DNA of 64,000 bases from Hanleya hanleyi. Taxonomy: Eukaryota > Mollusca > Polyplacophora > Lepidopleurida > Hanleyidae. Position numbers and translations under genes: made by a program. The notes under the pieces are model-generated. The model searched no databases. It was not told the DNA's origin and was given only the letters and a program-made list of their open reading frames with translations. Each line of letters opens with the position of its first letter. Within the stretch, counting starts at the first letter, position 1. Location of the stretch: contig JAVTVY010045392.1 of NCBI GenBank assembly GCA_036873755.1, forward strand, positions 143,169 to 207,168. Direction: 5' to 3'. Below are positions 38,791 through 50,825 of this stretch, one piece after another.

Positions 38791-41700
38791 ATTACTGTAC
38801 GTCAGTATGATTTTTGGACCGTGTGAACTTCTTCCATACATGTATTTCCCTTCACATTCATGACAATCAGTAATAGAAATTTGACCGTCAATCCTGATTT
38901 TCAGTTTTGGTTCACAGGTCCGAGATTCTGCGTAGCGATATCTTTCTCGAGGTCCAGTCTCAATCTCCAGTGCTGTGTGGTTGTTGTATACCAGTCACCG
39001 TCTTAAGGCGTGAAAGTATATCCGATTTTCAGGGGCGGCGGAAGCGGGGGCAGTTTGGAGAGGGTGGGGGGCTCCCCCCTCCCCAGTTTCAACAAAAGCT
39101 GGGTGACTTTTTCATGATTTTGGTCCTAATGTGACCAGATTGACAGGCCGGTTTTTCCCCCCGGAGCGCCGCCCTGTAGGCCAGGATTTCAAGGGGCGGT
39201 GACTTTGCACTGGAGGGGCACGTTGCTGTTTGGTTTAAAGTGCTCTGATTTGCTCATTCTTCTGTTCCGTTCGCAATGACCAATATATGTTTTAGATGTT
39301 AGTTTACATAGAAATTGCATTAGCTTTATTGGACGATTAGCTGATTATCAAATTTAGAAATCAAAATTGCGTTCATATTATTTCTTTTTTGTGTTCACAT
39401 ATTTCTCTTCAAACGCGTCAGCGCCGTCCCAGAGGAGTTATACGGAAGTTGGGAAAGAATACGACTTTCAGAAAAACGATCAAACGTCGTTGTTTGTTTG
39501 CAACCAAAAAAATCAACAAATCAGTTTTTCTTATAAATAACCAAAAGCATAAAAAATGTAGTTCATTACACAGGCATGGCGGAACAATTTTTCTTTTAAA
39601 TGACGAGAAATATCACAAAAACAATCTCAACATGCAGTTAATTATATAGTGATGATATGTCGTTTTATATACCCGAAATCGACCAGAATGCGTCTACACC
39701 CATCTAGGAGTGCGGAGCTTCCGGGGCCTAGGCGGCCCCTGGACCCTCGCCTAAAGTGCTATGATAGTCGAGCCCCCCCCCCCCCCAGTTTTTGGGAGCT
39801 TCCGCCGCAGCTGATTTTGTATAAGTCTCTTTCACATGCGAGAGGCAGCTGTAGATATATGATTGTGTTCTTGATGTGGAACAATCAACAGTAATTCGGT
39901 TTATTCAAGTCCTTCGAGTTTCACAAAGTTCATTCGAAATCAGACATAGCAGTGGTCGGGACAGATAGTGTCAAAACGGACGTAGTTCAGAGGTATTATT
40001 GGACGAATAGAAACGAAAAAAAACCCCTAAAAGTAGAATGACTACTTGTTACATATCTGTTAACAACAGTGTAATATCTGAATCACATTCTTGTAGAGAT
40101 TACATAATTAACTAAACAATTAATTGAAATTACTCATTTTACAATAGATCACAGTAACCATGGAAACCATAGTAACTTCATTAGATCATTTACAAATCAA
40201 TTGCAGACACTCAATCATATTAAATTCACAATAATTAAAATTGACTCAGATTTTCATTTTGCTACCATAAAATCCACTTCGAAATAAAGTAACTTGGTGT
40301 GAGGTCAAGTTACATTCTCTAAATTTGGAACTGAAAGTATTCTAATTTATCCTTAATTCAATTCTAATCATGACATATTTATAATTGTTAAATATTTGAA
40401 AACAAAATCTGGAATGACAATGCTCCACAGTCAATCCGCTAATTTAATTAAAACTCACTCGAGACCAACAACAACATTCAATTTCATGTAATTCGACAGA
40501 AATAGATATTTAAAACGTACCTTATACCATCAACTTCAATAATCTACACACATCACAAACTCCTCACGAAGGCACAGAGGGTAGAAAAAAAATGACTCGG
40601 GGTTGTTGTTGTTTCTCGGGACAAACATAACGTCCTCCCTGCTCAACTCCGTGGGCACGTGTTGTTTTGCAAGTATTTATCTTTATTAAGAGAATTTAAA
40701 AAAAATAATTTAAATTTCATATTAATAATAAATACAGGTTTTATTCATCAGAAAGATCAAAGGATAATATAAATAATAGATAATCCTTTCAGAAGTGGCA
40801 ATGCTTACTCATTACTGCGATAAACTTCAGTCAGTTGGTCGATGTATTAGGTACAAGTAAATTAATATATGCATATATATATAATATTACTGATTGTACT
40901 TCATGGTGCTCATATATGTATGATTTACATATGATTGTAGTGCTATTGTAAATGTATGTGATCGCGATATGTCTAGTTTTCAGTATATATTTTAATAAAT
41001 CATGAATGTTCATTATTCATATATTTTGTTCTCTGAATTTCACTTAATATATAATAGGTAGGGGGAATCCATAGGGGGGGGGGAGTTTTCCAGGGAGGTC
41101 TATTGCCGGGGGGAATCTTTCAGGGAAGTTTTCCGGGGGTGGGGGACTTTTCCGTACCCCGTACGCTCCAAGTCTCGTAACATGCTTTTGACACACACGC
41201 ACACTTGGAAATATTCCTTTTCGGTGTCCAGAGTTCAAACTAAAATCAATTCGGACATACTGGAATCGATTGCCCTCATTAGAGCACACATGATCCTTGG
41301 CAATTGATGAGCGTATTTCACACCGACATTGTTTTCAAGCTCTGCCGTAGGAATATCTATCAGCAGATCACACCACTTGGCAATCAGCACAAAAAAATAG
41401 TTCCTGGCAAAACCTACATTTTCTCATCCACAGCTCTGAATTCTTTCATAATTTTGCTTAGACATATAAAGTCAGGCGACATAAATTCTATTTTATAACA
41501 AAATTCACCCATATCGAGCTATTCAGGCATTTTGCCTGTCCTATAACAACTAGTCAGGAAGTACGACTCCTTGACCTACAAAAGTAAACAACATGTCATT
41601 TTGGAAATGGCCTGGTCGAGGAGAGGCAACTCTAACATGATAAATCTCAGTGAAAAATTAGATCTTACAATTACGATTACAAGCAAACATCTTATAATGA

Positions 41701-41900
41701 TAAATATCATATCCACGTCATTGATATGATGATTGAAGAGAAATGACGTCGTTGAATCGTTTTTTCTATAGATGAAACTCTCACGTGACCAAACATGGTC
41801 GACAATTTACTAATAAACACGTCATCAAACATGGCGGTCGCATAATTGATTCTGATTAATTTTAGGTATGAAGCGCGAATAAAGATTTCCCTGCAACAAT
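38791..41900. other. Region without recognisable genes
   Basis: AT-rich DNA with G- or C-homopolymer patches. GGGGCGGCGGAAGCGGGGG with CTCCCCCCTCCCC (39030-39085), a C-run (39773-39786) and a GGGGGGGGG patch (41078-41086) resemble the ends of unclassified repeats; the 39.7-kb and 39.05-kb patches are partly complementary. The remainder (39800-41000) is low-complexity. I see no conserved protein. Confidence 0.4.
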
Positions 41901-41969
41901 AGATACGAGTTATATTCGCGGTATCACATGATCAAGTGCTTTACAAATTTTACCTACCTCATCAAACAT

Positions 41970-42145
41970 GATCCCCTCGCCCGCGTTTTACCCGCCTTAA
42001 CCGTCATACTACCCGCGGGTTTACCCACCTTATCCGCCGCCTTACTCGCTGGCTTACCCACCTTACCCGCCACCATACCCGCGGGTTTATCCGCCTTACC
42101 TGCCATCTTACCTGCTGGACTACCCGTCTTACCCGCGGGTAGTGA
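41970..42145. repeat. Minisatellite of ACCCGC-type units
   Basis: About 11-13-bp units such as TTACCCGCCTTA recur ~14 times. The palindrome ACCCGCGGGT appears at about 42010, 42077 and 42131. Open frames on both strands (Leu-Pro-Ala on plus, Lys-Pro-Ala-Gly on minus) are produced by the repeat, so I do not call a gene. Confidence 0.75.
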
Positions 42146-42429
42146 CGTCACTGTTCCTTGTTCCTTTTCATATTTCACATGATGTGTTGTAGAAGACGCC
42201 TTTTCCACTACTTACATTTAGCTGTGGCAATTTAAAAACACGACTACATAGTCAATAAAGATCTAGAAGCATATCCTAATAAATACTAATTTTGAAGCTT
42301 TGGATGATTTAAGCAAGTTATCCACAGAGTTGTGAAGTGGTTCAGTCGTAATTTAGAGCTGGTCCCCAAGTCTATAATAATGCATAGGATAGAAGTATAT
42401 AAACCCCTTAGTCATTAGTAAAATTGAGG

Positions 42430-42920
42430 CTGAAGTTTGAGGCTGATGACGTCACTGTGACGTGACGGATGACGTCACTTCCGGTCACATGACTTCCGGG
42501 TCAAATGTCACATCCGGGTAAAAGGTCACGGGTCAAAGGTCAAATATCCAAGGTCACTCCCGGTTTTGATGACTGTGCTCGTCTAGTGTAGCTAAATTGA
42601 CCAAAACAATACCTTTTTGATATTTGTTATGTATTAGGATGAAATTTTCTGCAAAAAATTGCAATCAGCTGGCATCGTGCCAAAGACGTCATGGAAAATT
42701 ACCCGGTCCAGTGGGCAATGACCTGGCACCGTGCCAAAACCGTGACGTCATCGCTCTACACCGGGCCATGGAAAAATCCCTGTTCTGTTTATAGATCATT
42801 ACGTCAGTTCTATTTATAGATCATTACGTCAGTTCTATTTATAGATCATTACATCATAGGAAAAGGTCAAAGGGTCACATCCGGTCACGCGACGGCCCAG
42901 CAACAGGTATCTGCCCCTAC
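42430..42920 (-). repeat. CRE/ETS-rich repeat, inverted relative to 3.7 kb and 35.1 kb
   Basis: TGACGTCACTTCCGG at 42470-42484, then ACTTCCGGGTCAAATGTCAC and GGTCAAAGGTCAAATATC, are the reverse complement of the patch at 3725-3830. Within it, GTTCTATTTATAGATCATTA is repeated three times with ~25-bp period (42782-42855), and GGCACCGTGCCAAAACCGTGACG marks another sub-repeat. Confidence 0.6.
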
Positions 42921-42959
42921 ATAAGAACCCGATGATTTCCAATGTTAATCTTCGGGGTA

Positions 42960-43532
42960 TCTTTGGGGTAGGAGTATTGGGGTGGTCATTTTTTTTCTTG
43001 TGGATTTTACTCTGGGGTGTGACACCTTGTTTTTTCTGTCTCGAGCTGTGGGTTGACTTTCGCTGAAAAGTTCAGGCAGGTCTGGGGTGGACATGTTAGG
43101 ACCATTCCGGAGCAGTGGACAATGTTAGTCCCAATGGGGAACTCAATGAGGTGTGGCCCCTCGTTTTCTCTATCTCGAGCTGTAGAACACGATGGAAGGG
43201 GTCTCGAAACCATGCGTTGAATTTTGTTGACAAATTTTGATGACGCATGCGCAGTAGCCAGGCAGATCGAGGTGGACGTTTTGCGATCTTGGTGGACCCA
43301 AATGGTCCGATTGGGTCGTGCGAGGTGTCATAGTGAAGCACTCGTGGGGGAGCATCCAACTGGATGGGTGTGGGGTGGGAATATCGTCTATTTGCTCATG
43401 CGCAGTAAAAAAAGTATTTGAATGGACGTTTTGCGATCGAGATGGACCAATAGTGGTCCGATTGGGTCCTGTGAGGTGTCATAGTGAAGCATTCGTGGGT
43501 GACCATCCGGCTGGACTAGTGTCTCGTCCGTT
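42960..43532 (+). repeat. Degenerate array of Polinton-type ~152-bp units
   Basis: CATGCGCAGTA words at about 43245 and 43397 are 152 bp apart and lie in the same context as the left Polinton arm (TGGACGTTTTGCGATC, GGTCCGATTGGGTCGTG, GTGAAGCAYTCGTGGG, CATCCAACTGGATGGG). Upstream, 43000-43200 resembles 3550-3620 in inverse. No Polinton genes are adjacent. Confidence 0.65.
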
Positions 43533-43998
43533 CAACCTGTAACCATCTCGGTCATCTATACGCGGTAAGACTGACCCTGGGATCGTGTGTATCCATTTAC
43601 AGCCTGCTTTCGGCAAGTGCGAGAGGGAATTTCCAGAAATCAATACCACGTGACTTCGTCAGCCAATCAGCTAAAGTCTACCGACGTAACCCCGACGTAA
43701 CTCGCCATTTTCGAATCATGTGATGCCCTACTTGTTGAAAATTACAGATCTACCACACCTCTTGGCAACCTGTAACCATCTCGGTCATCTATACGCGGTA
43801 AGACTGACCCTGGGATCGTGTGTATCCATGTTCAGCCTACTTTCGGCAACTGCTAGAGGGAATTTCCATAAATCAATACCACGTGACTTCGTCAGCCAAA
43901 CAGCTAAAGTCTACCGACGTAACCCCAACGTTATTCGCCATTTTCGAGTCATGTGATGAACTACTTGTTCAAAATTTCAGATCCACCACACCTCTTGG
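43533..43998 (+). repeat. Two-copy ~232-bp tandem repeat
   Basis: AACCTGTAACCATCTCGG begins both units (43533 and 43766), which continue nearly identically through ACGTGACTTCGTCAGCCAA to CCACACCTCTTGG. The second ends at the block into which the foldback element inserted. Confidence 0.85.
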
Positions 43999-44050
43999 AT
44001 GATACGAAAGTTATACATACCTATATATTTTGTAAGCCCAGGCAATATCT

Positions 44051-46643
44051 ATGAGGCGCCGTTTGTGACAATATTGTCAACGACAAATATATAGAGTTAA
44101 AACCAAAATATAAAGTCGCCGTTTGTGAAAATATTGTCAAACACAAATATATAGTTAAAACCTTTGTAAATATATATAAAACGAAATAAATAGGGCCTAT
44201 ATATAAAGTTTTTTTTTTTGTTTGTTTGTTATAAATATATTTTTAACATAAATAACGATAGGAAGTTAAGACGTTAAATTTAACGTCAATATAAAGTACA
44301 CGAACAAACTTAAATAAAGTGTACATGTAAACCAAATATGCCCATAGGAAGCTGCGCAATCGATGTGCGCGCGAGTGATACTGGTTAATCAAAACTGCAA
44401 CTGAGTTCTGAAGCGAAACTATGACAGCGGTGAAAGCCACTCGCATGTCACAGATGTGGCGAATCAAACAATAAGATCACGTGTCTGAACATATTTCAGC
44501 TCACTGCCATTATGATTTAGTAAAGGCCTATTCCAATTTTCAACAATTACTGTTATCATTTACAATCGTACTTCAGAGTTATCACATCAATTAGATATAA
44601 ATACATCTACTTATAAATCACCATAAGGTATCCTAGCCTGCAGCCAATATCACGGCCTGTCCCTTAGATGTTCAATCTACGATTCCGCCGGCCAAGTCGC
44701 TGGTTGCTATTTGCCGCATAAAAACATCAACAGAAGTTGAAATAAAACATGCGCAATAACGATGTATTAATTATGCGCAACACAAATATTAGGCAATTTG
44801 AAATCATACTGAATATGAGCATATTTCATTGATCAGAATATGATCATTCATAGCTTAGTTATAGGATTTAGAATTATATTGTCGTTTTGTATATTTTATC
44901 GTTTTTTTCGATAATTTCCTTATTTCCAAACAAGACAAAAATTTGCAGGGAACTTGGTATAAGTACAACGAATGTGGAAACTAATGGCTCATGAGGAACC
45001 GGTTGCACTATGTTTGTATCATCAAACGTACCGCTCTCAAATTATGAAAGAACCATGGCGTATACTGTGGGAACCACCAGTGTGGATTGTACTGTTGCGC
45101 TCACCGTTCCTCGTTTTCATTATCGAGATCATTTATTATAGCATGATACGCTTACTTGATCTCAAACTTTTTAGGTTTTAAGTTGGTATAACGTAATTAG
45201 AATAAAATAAACTGTTGATATTCGTAAGCGCTAGGTACTGGGTTCAATCCCTGGCCGGGTCATACCAAAGACTTGAAAAATGGAACTTGTTGCTTCCTCG
45301 CTTACGCTCAGTATTAAGAGGATAGAACACGGACGGTGTCAGTATAATGTGACTGAGTGGGGTGTCATGTTTGCCTACGGCATGATATTTCGATGGGACA
45401 GCAGTATAAAATAGCAGCATTAAATCTGCTCGGTTACAAGTAGTTAACCACACCCCTCCCACTCACCTCCCTTCCCTTCCCCGTCGTGATATAGCTGAAA
45501 AAATGTTGAAAGCGACGTTAAACCCTGTTCACTCACTCGTTAGCGTATATAATAGGGTTAATACCGATGCCCGTCAAGAACCCCACGCGTATTGAAGATC
45601 AATTAGCGATTAGCACGCAGGGGTTAAACGGCTTCGACTGATTCCTTAGTTACTAGTAACAGCTTCGAGGCAGCGCAAAAGTGAAAAAAGGCCAATCTAG
45701 TATTCTTCATGAGCCATTAGTTTCCACATTCGCTGTACTTATACCAAGTACAAATTTTCGTCTTGTTTGGAAATGCGGAAATTATCGAAAAACGATAAAA
45801 TATACTAAAACGACAATATAATTACAAATCCTATAACTAAGCTATGAATGGTCATATTCTGATCAATGAAATATGCTCATATTCAGTATGATTTCAAATT
45901 GCCTAATATTTGTGTTGCGCATAATTAATACATCGTTATTGCGCATGTTTTATTTCAACTTCTGTTGATGTTTTTATTCGGCAAATAGCAACCAGCGACT
46001 TGGCCGGCGGAATCGTGGATTGAACATCAAAGGGACAGGCCATGATATTGGCTGCAGGCTAGGATATCTTATGTTGATTTATAAGTAGATGTAGCCTACT
46101 TATATCTAATTGATGTGATAACTCTGAAGTACGATTGTAAATGATAACAGTAATTGTTGAAAATTGGAATAGGCCTCTACTAAATCATAATGGCAGTGAG
46201 CTGAAATATGTTCAGGTACGTGATCTTATTGTTTGATTCGCCGCATCTGTGACATGCGAGTGGCTTTCACCGCTGTCATAGTTTCGCTTCAGAACCCAGT
46301 TGCAGTTTTAATTAACCAGTATCACTCGCGCGCACATCGATTGCGCAGCTTCCTTTGGGCATATCCGGTTTACATACACTTTATTTAAGTTTGTTCGTGT
46401 ACTTTATATTTACGTTAAATTTAACGTCTTAACTTCCTGTCGTTATTTATGTTAAAAAAATATTTATAAAAATAAAAAATAAATAAAAACTTTATAGGCC
46501 CGATTTATTTCGTTTTATATATATTTACAAAGGTTTTAACTATATATTTGTGTTTGACAATATTTTCACAAACGGCGACTTTATATTTTGGTTTTAACTC
46601 TATATATTTGTCGTTGACAATATTGTCACAAACGGCGCCTCAT
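44051..46643. mobile_element. 2593-bp foldback element with ~950-bp inverted arms and 7-bp target duplication
   Basis: Both ends are ATGAGGCGCCGTTTGTGACA in inverse orientation (44051 and 46643). AATATCT flanks it on both sides (44044-44050 and 46644-46650). The arms match as reverse complements to about 45000 and 45708, with a few differences. The ~700-bp loop holds a SINE and no transposase. A related empty site (CTATATCTGTTTCC) is at 46868-46881 in the neighbouring tandem unit. It cannot move by itself. Confidence 0.9.
45225..45540 (+). mobile_element. tRNA-derived SINE of the mollusc type, within the foldback loop
   Basis: A B-box-like GGGTTCAATCCC (45240) is followed by GGTCATACCAAAGACTT, GTGACTGAGTGGGGTGTC and a 3' end TGTTGAAAGCGACGTTAAAC with CACTCACTC repeats. 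I recall this body and tail from mollusc genomes. A truncated piece of the same 3' end (GACTGAAATATTGTTGAAAG) is at 52830-52855. Confidence 0.7.
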
Positions 46644-46650
46644 AATATCT

Positions 46651-47050
46651 GTTTCAGAAGTGGTATGAAAACCTGTAATTTGTCAAACTTCTCGGGTCTG
46701 TTCTCCGCCGGATGAAGGCCGAACAGAATCCGGTAAAGTACTGGATATCGCTTCGCGATAATGGAGACACACGATTCGCAAGCCATCTTATGGATGGCGA
46801 AGTGTACGCAAATGACCTCTTGGGTGATACGAAAGATATTCATACCTATATATATTTTGTAAGCCTAGCCTATATCTGTTTCCGAAGTGGTTTGAAAACC
46901 TGTAATTTATCAGATTTCTCGAGTCTGTTCTCTGCCGGATGAAGGCCGAACAGAATCCCGTAATATACCGGATATCGCTCCGCAATAATGGAGACTCACG
47001 ATTCGCAAGCCATCTTATGGATGGCGAAGTGTACGCAAATGTCCAACCAC
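46651..47050 (+). repeat. Tandem ~235-bp repeat next to the foldback element
   Basis: Blocks around GAAGGCCGAACAGAATCC (46715 and 46941) and CAAGCCATCTTATGGATGG (46780 and 47008) are repeated in tandem. The GATACGAAAG ... TTTTGTAAGCC block occurs at 43999 and again at 46826, showing that the foldback element split one member of this array. Confidence 0.8.
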
Positions 47051-47319
47051 CTCGCTGGGGGTCTAATAACACCCCAGCCACCAGTCAGATTTTTGGACCG
47101 GATTCGGGGCCTTCGCGCACATCGCCGGCAGTGACATCATATATAGTAAAATAGATGTTTAACGAAAATTTTGATTACTTTTCAAGTCTGCATAATACCT
47201 CCGTTGACCTAGCGTTAAAAAGAATTATCTGGAGATAATTTTCCCTGTTTATCTGGACAGAGCATATGAAAAGTAGTTCGCTCATGTGCAACACTAAAGG
47301 AGTTGTTTGGTCGGATTCA

Positions 47320-47860
47320 AACTGAACCGTGCGTTGGTTGGTTTTCCCTACACGTCATAGCAACGTAGTAAAGGTCAACTTCCGCTATTGGAGGCAGGGA
47401 TGTTATTGGAGCCTGCGAAATGGAGCATGCGCTGTGGGGAGGTTGGCAAATGTCGTCCGTTTTCAACATTCTGGGCATGCGCAGGCAGGGAATTGTGGGA
47501 AAATGGCACTGGAATGGACGTTTTGGGGCCGAGGTGGAACCGTAGTGGTCCGAATCGGTCGTGCAAGGTATCAGTTTGAAGCTCTCATGGGGTATTGTCC
47601 AACTGGACTGGTGTGGAATAAAAGTATCGCAATGGTGCACATGCGCAGACAGGGAATATGGCAATAGAATTGACGTTTTGGGGTCGAGGTGGGCCCATAG
47701 TGGGCGTACTGGGTCGGTGCGGGTATTCATGTGAAGCGCTTCTCCAGGTCGATCATGTCATGAGTGGGTGCATGTTTTCACAGAAAAATAGAACGGACAT
47801 CACACCTGGTGAGTCACATAGGAATGGGAATGTTGTTGTTGAGATAGTGTAGTCTCTCAA
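47320..47860 (+). repeat. Degenerate Polinton-type units
   Basis: CATGCGC words at 47428, 47475 and 47641 lie with TGGACGTTTTGGGGCCGAGGTGG, GGTCCGAATCGGTCGTG, GCAGGCAGGGAATTGTGGGAA and GTGAAGCGCT words, in the order seen in the left Polinton arm. Spacings are less regular (47, 166) because of deletions. Confidence 0.6.
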
Positions 47861-48149
47861 TTTCGGGGAAGTAAAAATCAAGGGAAGTAGTCCAGTTGCC
47901 CCTTAGTAATAGAGGAAACAGAGACCCAGTGTATTTGCCCTGTGACCTTTGTGGAGTGTTTTAGAGTAACGCCCTATCTGAATGCCTCGAAGGAGTACTT
48001 ACCTTATTTTTAAGTTTGATTATATTTATCAGCAATTGTATTCCAAAACTTATTATATTAAACTTATGTAGAAAGAATGCGAAATAAAAGAAATATTGAA
48101 TATTTTGTCGCTCGCCGCGACGTGACTGGGCGCCGCCATTGCACCACTG

Positions 48150-48203
48150 TGTGACGTTTTTAGATGAGCGGAAGTGAGTGTATACTCATCTAAAAACGTC
48201 ACA
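48150..48203. repeat. Perfect 19-bp inverted repeat (hairpin)
   Basis: TGTGACGTTTTTAGATGAG at 48150-48168 and its exact reverse complement at 48185-48203 enclose 16 bases. It may be a miniature element or cruciform. Confidence 0.75.
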
Positions 48204-48629
48204 ACGTCATGGAGATTTAAGGTTTCTCGTGTTGTTCATGCCGATAATTCCCACGGAAAGGAATCCAGTGAATTCACTGGCGTTCCCGTTGATTTTAGTA
48301 GTTCAAGTGTAATCATGAAAATGTTTACGAATTTAGAAGCATCGTCGTTCAACTCAAATCACTAGACCATTGCAGAGGACGCTCTTTTAGTTTAGCGCTC
48401 AACTTCAAATTTTGTCCAAATTCAATCGGGCGAGTCTCAGTTGAAATACTTGCGGACGAAATTCTTCAGCTGGCGGATATAACCTAAACCACTTTCCTTT
48501 TAGGAATTAACCTCATGGGATTTGCCGCGCCAGTTCTTTCCTCGAATTAAAACTCCGACCCAGAGTAAATCAAATGTCCATAGTTGAACGTCCTTGCATC
48601 AAGCGTTAGCCCTGACGTTGTCCTGAATG

Positions 48630-48755
48630 CTGACGTCATCAGTCACGTCATCATACAGGCAACATGGCGGCGCCCACGTCGACCTCAAAGCGCAAACTTG
48701 ACTTCACAAATTATAATAAAAATAATAGATTATCGCCCTCAGTTACAGTGAAATA
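48630..48755 (+). promoter_or_regulatory. Promoter-like patch with CRE and YY1-type ATG
   Basis: TGACGTCATCAGTCACGTCATC (in two words, 48632-48653) lies just before CAACATGGCGGCGCCC (48661), which matches the YY1 consensus around an initiation codon. The frame MAAPTSTSKRKLDFTN reads on for 30 residues to a stop. A host promoter with a short first exon is possible, but no splice donor is evident and similar ATGGCGG words recur in repeats of this window. Confidence 0.3.
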
Positions 48756-48799
48756 GTTGGTTATATTTCTTTAAGGGTATAACCTTTGTCATAGGAACC

Positions 48800-49290
48800 T
48801 ATATAAAATAAAGTAAGTAACGCCTTAACGCCCTATCTTAGCGCATTAACGCCATATCCTAACGCCTTAACGCCCTAGCATACCAGCGTTTTATCTTTTG
48901 CGCGAGATTGTACTATGCTATTATATAATACTGACGTATCAATCCATTCACACCAGGAAATAAAACATGGTGGTCCCCGATGATGTCATCGCACTACACC
49001 GGGACATTGTACGGGGTGTTTAGCTGGGAAAACCCGTTTTGTAGGTCATCGCTCTATATGTCCGGGTAAAGTTTTCGGGAATTTTCTGGGAAAAGCCCTG
49101 TTCTATTTATAGATCTCCCGGGAGTAGTAGAGAAAGGGGAGTTTCGGAGGTGCTAAAGAGCTTTTAGGGGAGATGTTTCATCCGGCTACCTGGTAGAGTT
49201 ACCTATGTGTGCGTGCCTGGAGGAGGAGGAGGAGGAATGGGGTTAACGCCCTAAACTCTTCTATGGCTAATCCCTTACGGCTTAATGCCA
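48800..49290 (+). repeat. GCGTTA-rich interspersed repeat, right member
   Basis: Inverted counterpart of the block near 1840-2370. AACGCCTTAACGCCC words are at 48820-48900, CATGGTGGTCCCCGATG is at 48966, GTTCTATTTATAGATC is at 49108, and a GGAGGAGGAGGAGG microsatellite is at 49220. Confidence 0.55.
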
Positions 49291-49529
49291 TGATGCAGAT
49301 GACAGAAAGATAGATCAACACGTTCACAAGTTTTCATATAGTTTATTCTCCCCAATGTTGCATCATAACCAAGCTCGGGGAGCCGCGTTGCGTATGTTTA
49401 CAATTCAAGTATGCTCTTGTCCAATCAGAAGCCGCCATTTCAGAAAGTTCAATCTTCGTCCATGTTCGCTCTGATCCGTTTGTCCTAAGCGTCTTCGGGA
49501 AGTCCAGGGTACTGAAGCTCCGAGCTCTT

Positions 49530-50825
49530 ACTTCTATCTAAAGCCTTTGACTGCCTGCCCCACGACCTCACCACTGCCAAACTTAAAGCATATGGTATGT
49601 CGAAAAACAGTGTTACATTAATTAGTAGCTACCTAAGACATAGATTCAATCAATTTAAACCTGTTAATTGCTAGGAAGGGCACTACTAATGGTGTACCAC
49701 AAGGTTCTTTTTTGGGACCTGTGATTTTTAACGTTTTTATCAATGATTTTACTTTTGATGATAAATACTTTACTCATCAACTATGCTGACGATAACACAT
49801 TGATCGTTCATGGAAACTCCACAAATCAGGTGATAGAATGCTTAGAAAATGAGGGCAGGCATTGTATAGAATGGTTTAATAGTAATGACATGGCCGCCAA
49901 TCTCTCAAAGTTTCATTTTGTCCTGGCAAATAGATCACGGTCAAATGTTGTTCAGCAAGCTAGGCTTAATGTTGACGATGCTGTATCTTTATCTAACGAT
50001 GCCAGTGTTATACTGCTAGGTATTACGTTTGATAATAAGCTGTCTTTCTCTGCTCATGTAGTAGAAATATGTCAGAAAGCAGCTTAGCAGTTAAATGCTC
50101 TTAAAATTATTTCTTATCTACTTAACACGAAAGTGAAATTACCGATTTTGAAAACATTTGTCAGGTCTCATTTTCTTTACTGTTGTCTCTCGCATGGTTC
50201 AACTGTAGCAAATCCGACTCCGTTAAGCTTGAGGAATCACATGAGAGAGGGCTCCGGTATGTGTATAACGACCACTCATCAACTTATCCCAATCTCTTAG
50301 CGAAATCAGGACTTTGTACTACGTCATCGGCAGAGACAGCTAGTGATAGAGGTTTTTAAATCTTTAAAAAACTTAAATTCTGTTTATATCCCAAGTCTCT
50401 TTGTTCTTAAAGAAACAAAATAGAATTTCCGTGCCAAATCTGTTTTAGAAGTACCAAGAGTAAATACGACCACACAAGGTATTAACTCTGTTTGATACCA
50501 GGGTGCTATACTGTGGATTCTATAACACTTGTGTCAATAACATCGAGCTAACCAGTGCAATAATTACAAGATTTACCACGGTTATGTGAAATGTACATGT
50601 GTCAAGTGCAGGTGTTCATTAGGAGATTCCATTTCACAAGTCGGATGAGGAAAGGGACGTCTGCTTTCATACACGTAACAATCGAATACAACAAACAAAT
50701 AAATTAAATTAACGATTTAGCACATCTATGAAAACATTATTTCTTGAATAGACTTCCCAATGAAATACAAATTGCATGCAATCTTAAAGAATTTAAAAGT
50801 ATGATTGGAAATTTTGAATTTTAAA
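49530..50825 (+). pseudogene. LINE reverse-transcriptase remnant
   Basis: Motifs appear in order across several frames: SKAFDCLPHDL (49534), a GVPQGS-like block in altered form (~49690), NYADDNTLIV with the catalytic YADD (49779), GITFDNKLSFSAHV (50021), the thumb-like stretch LKTFVRSHFLYC (~50145), LFVLKETK (50400) and a closing CNLKEFKSMIGNF (~50775). Multiple stops and frameshifts and a ~170-bp intruding segment near 50530-50700 show decay. The overall layout is of jockey/CR1-type non-LTR elements. Confidence 0.78.

Noticed and set aside
41928..42208. Two opposite frames rich in Leu-Pro-Ala and Lys-Pro-Ala-Gly
   Set aside because: Produced by the ACCCGC minisatellite. No non-repeat conserved part.
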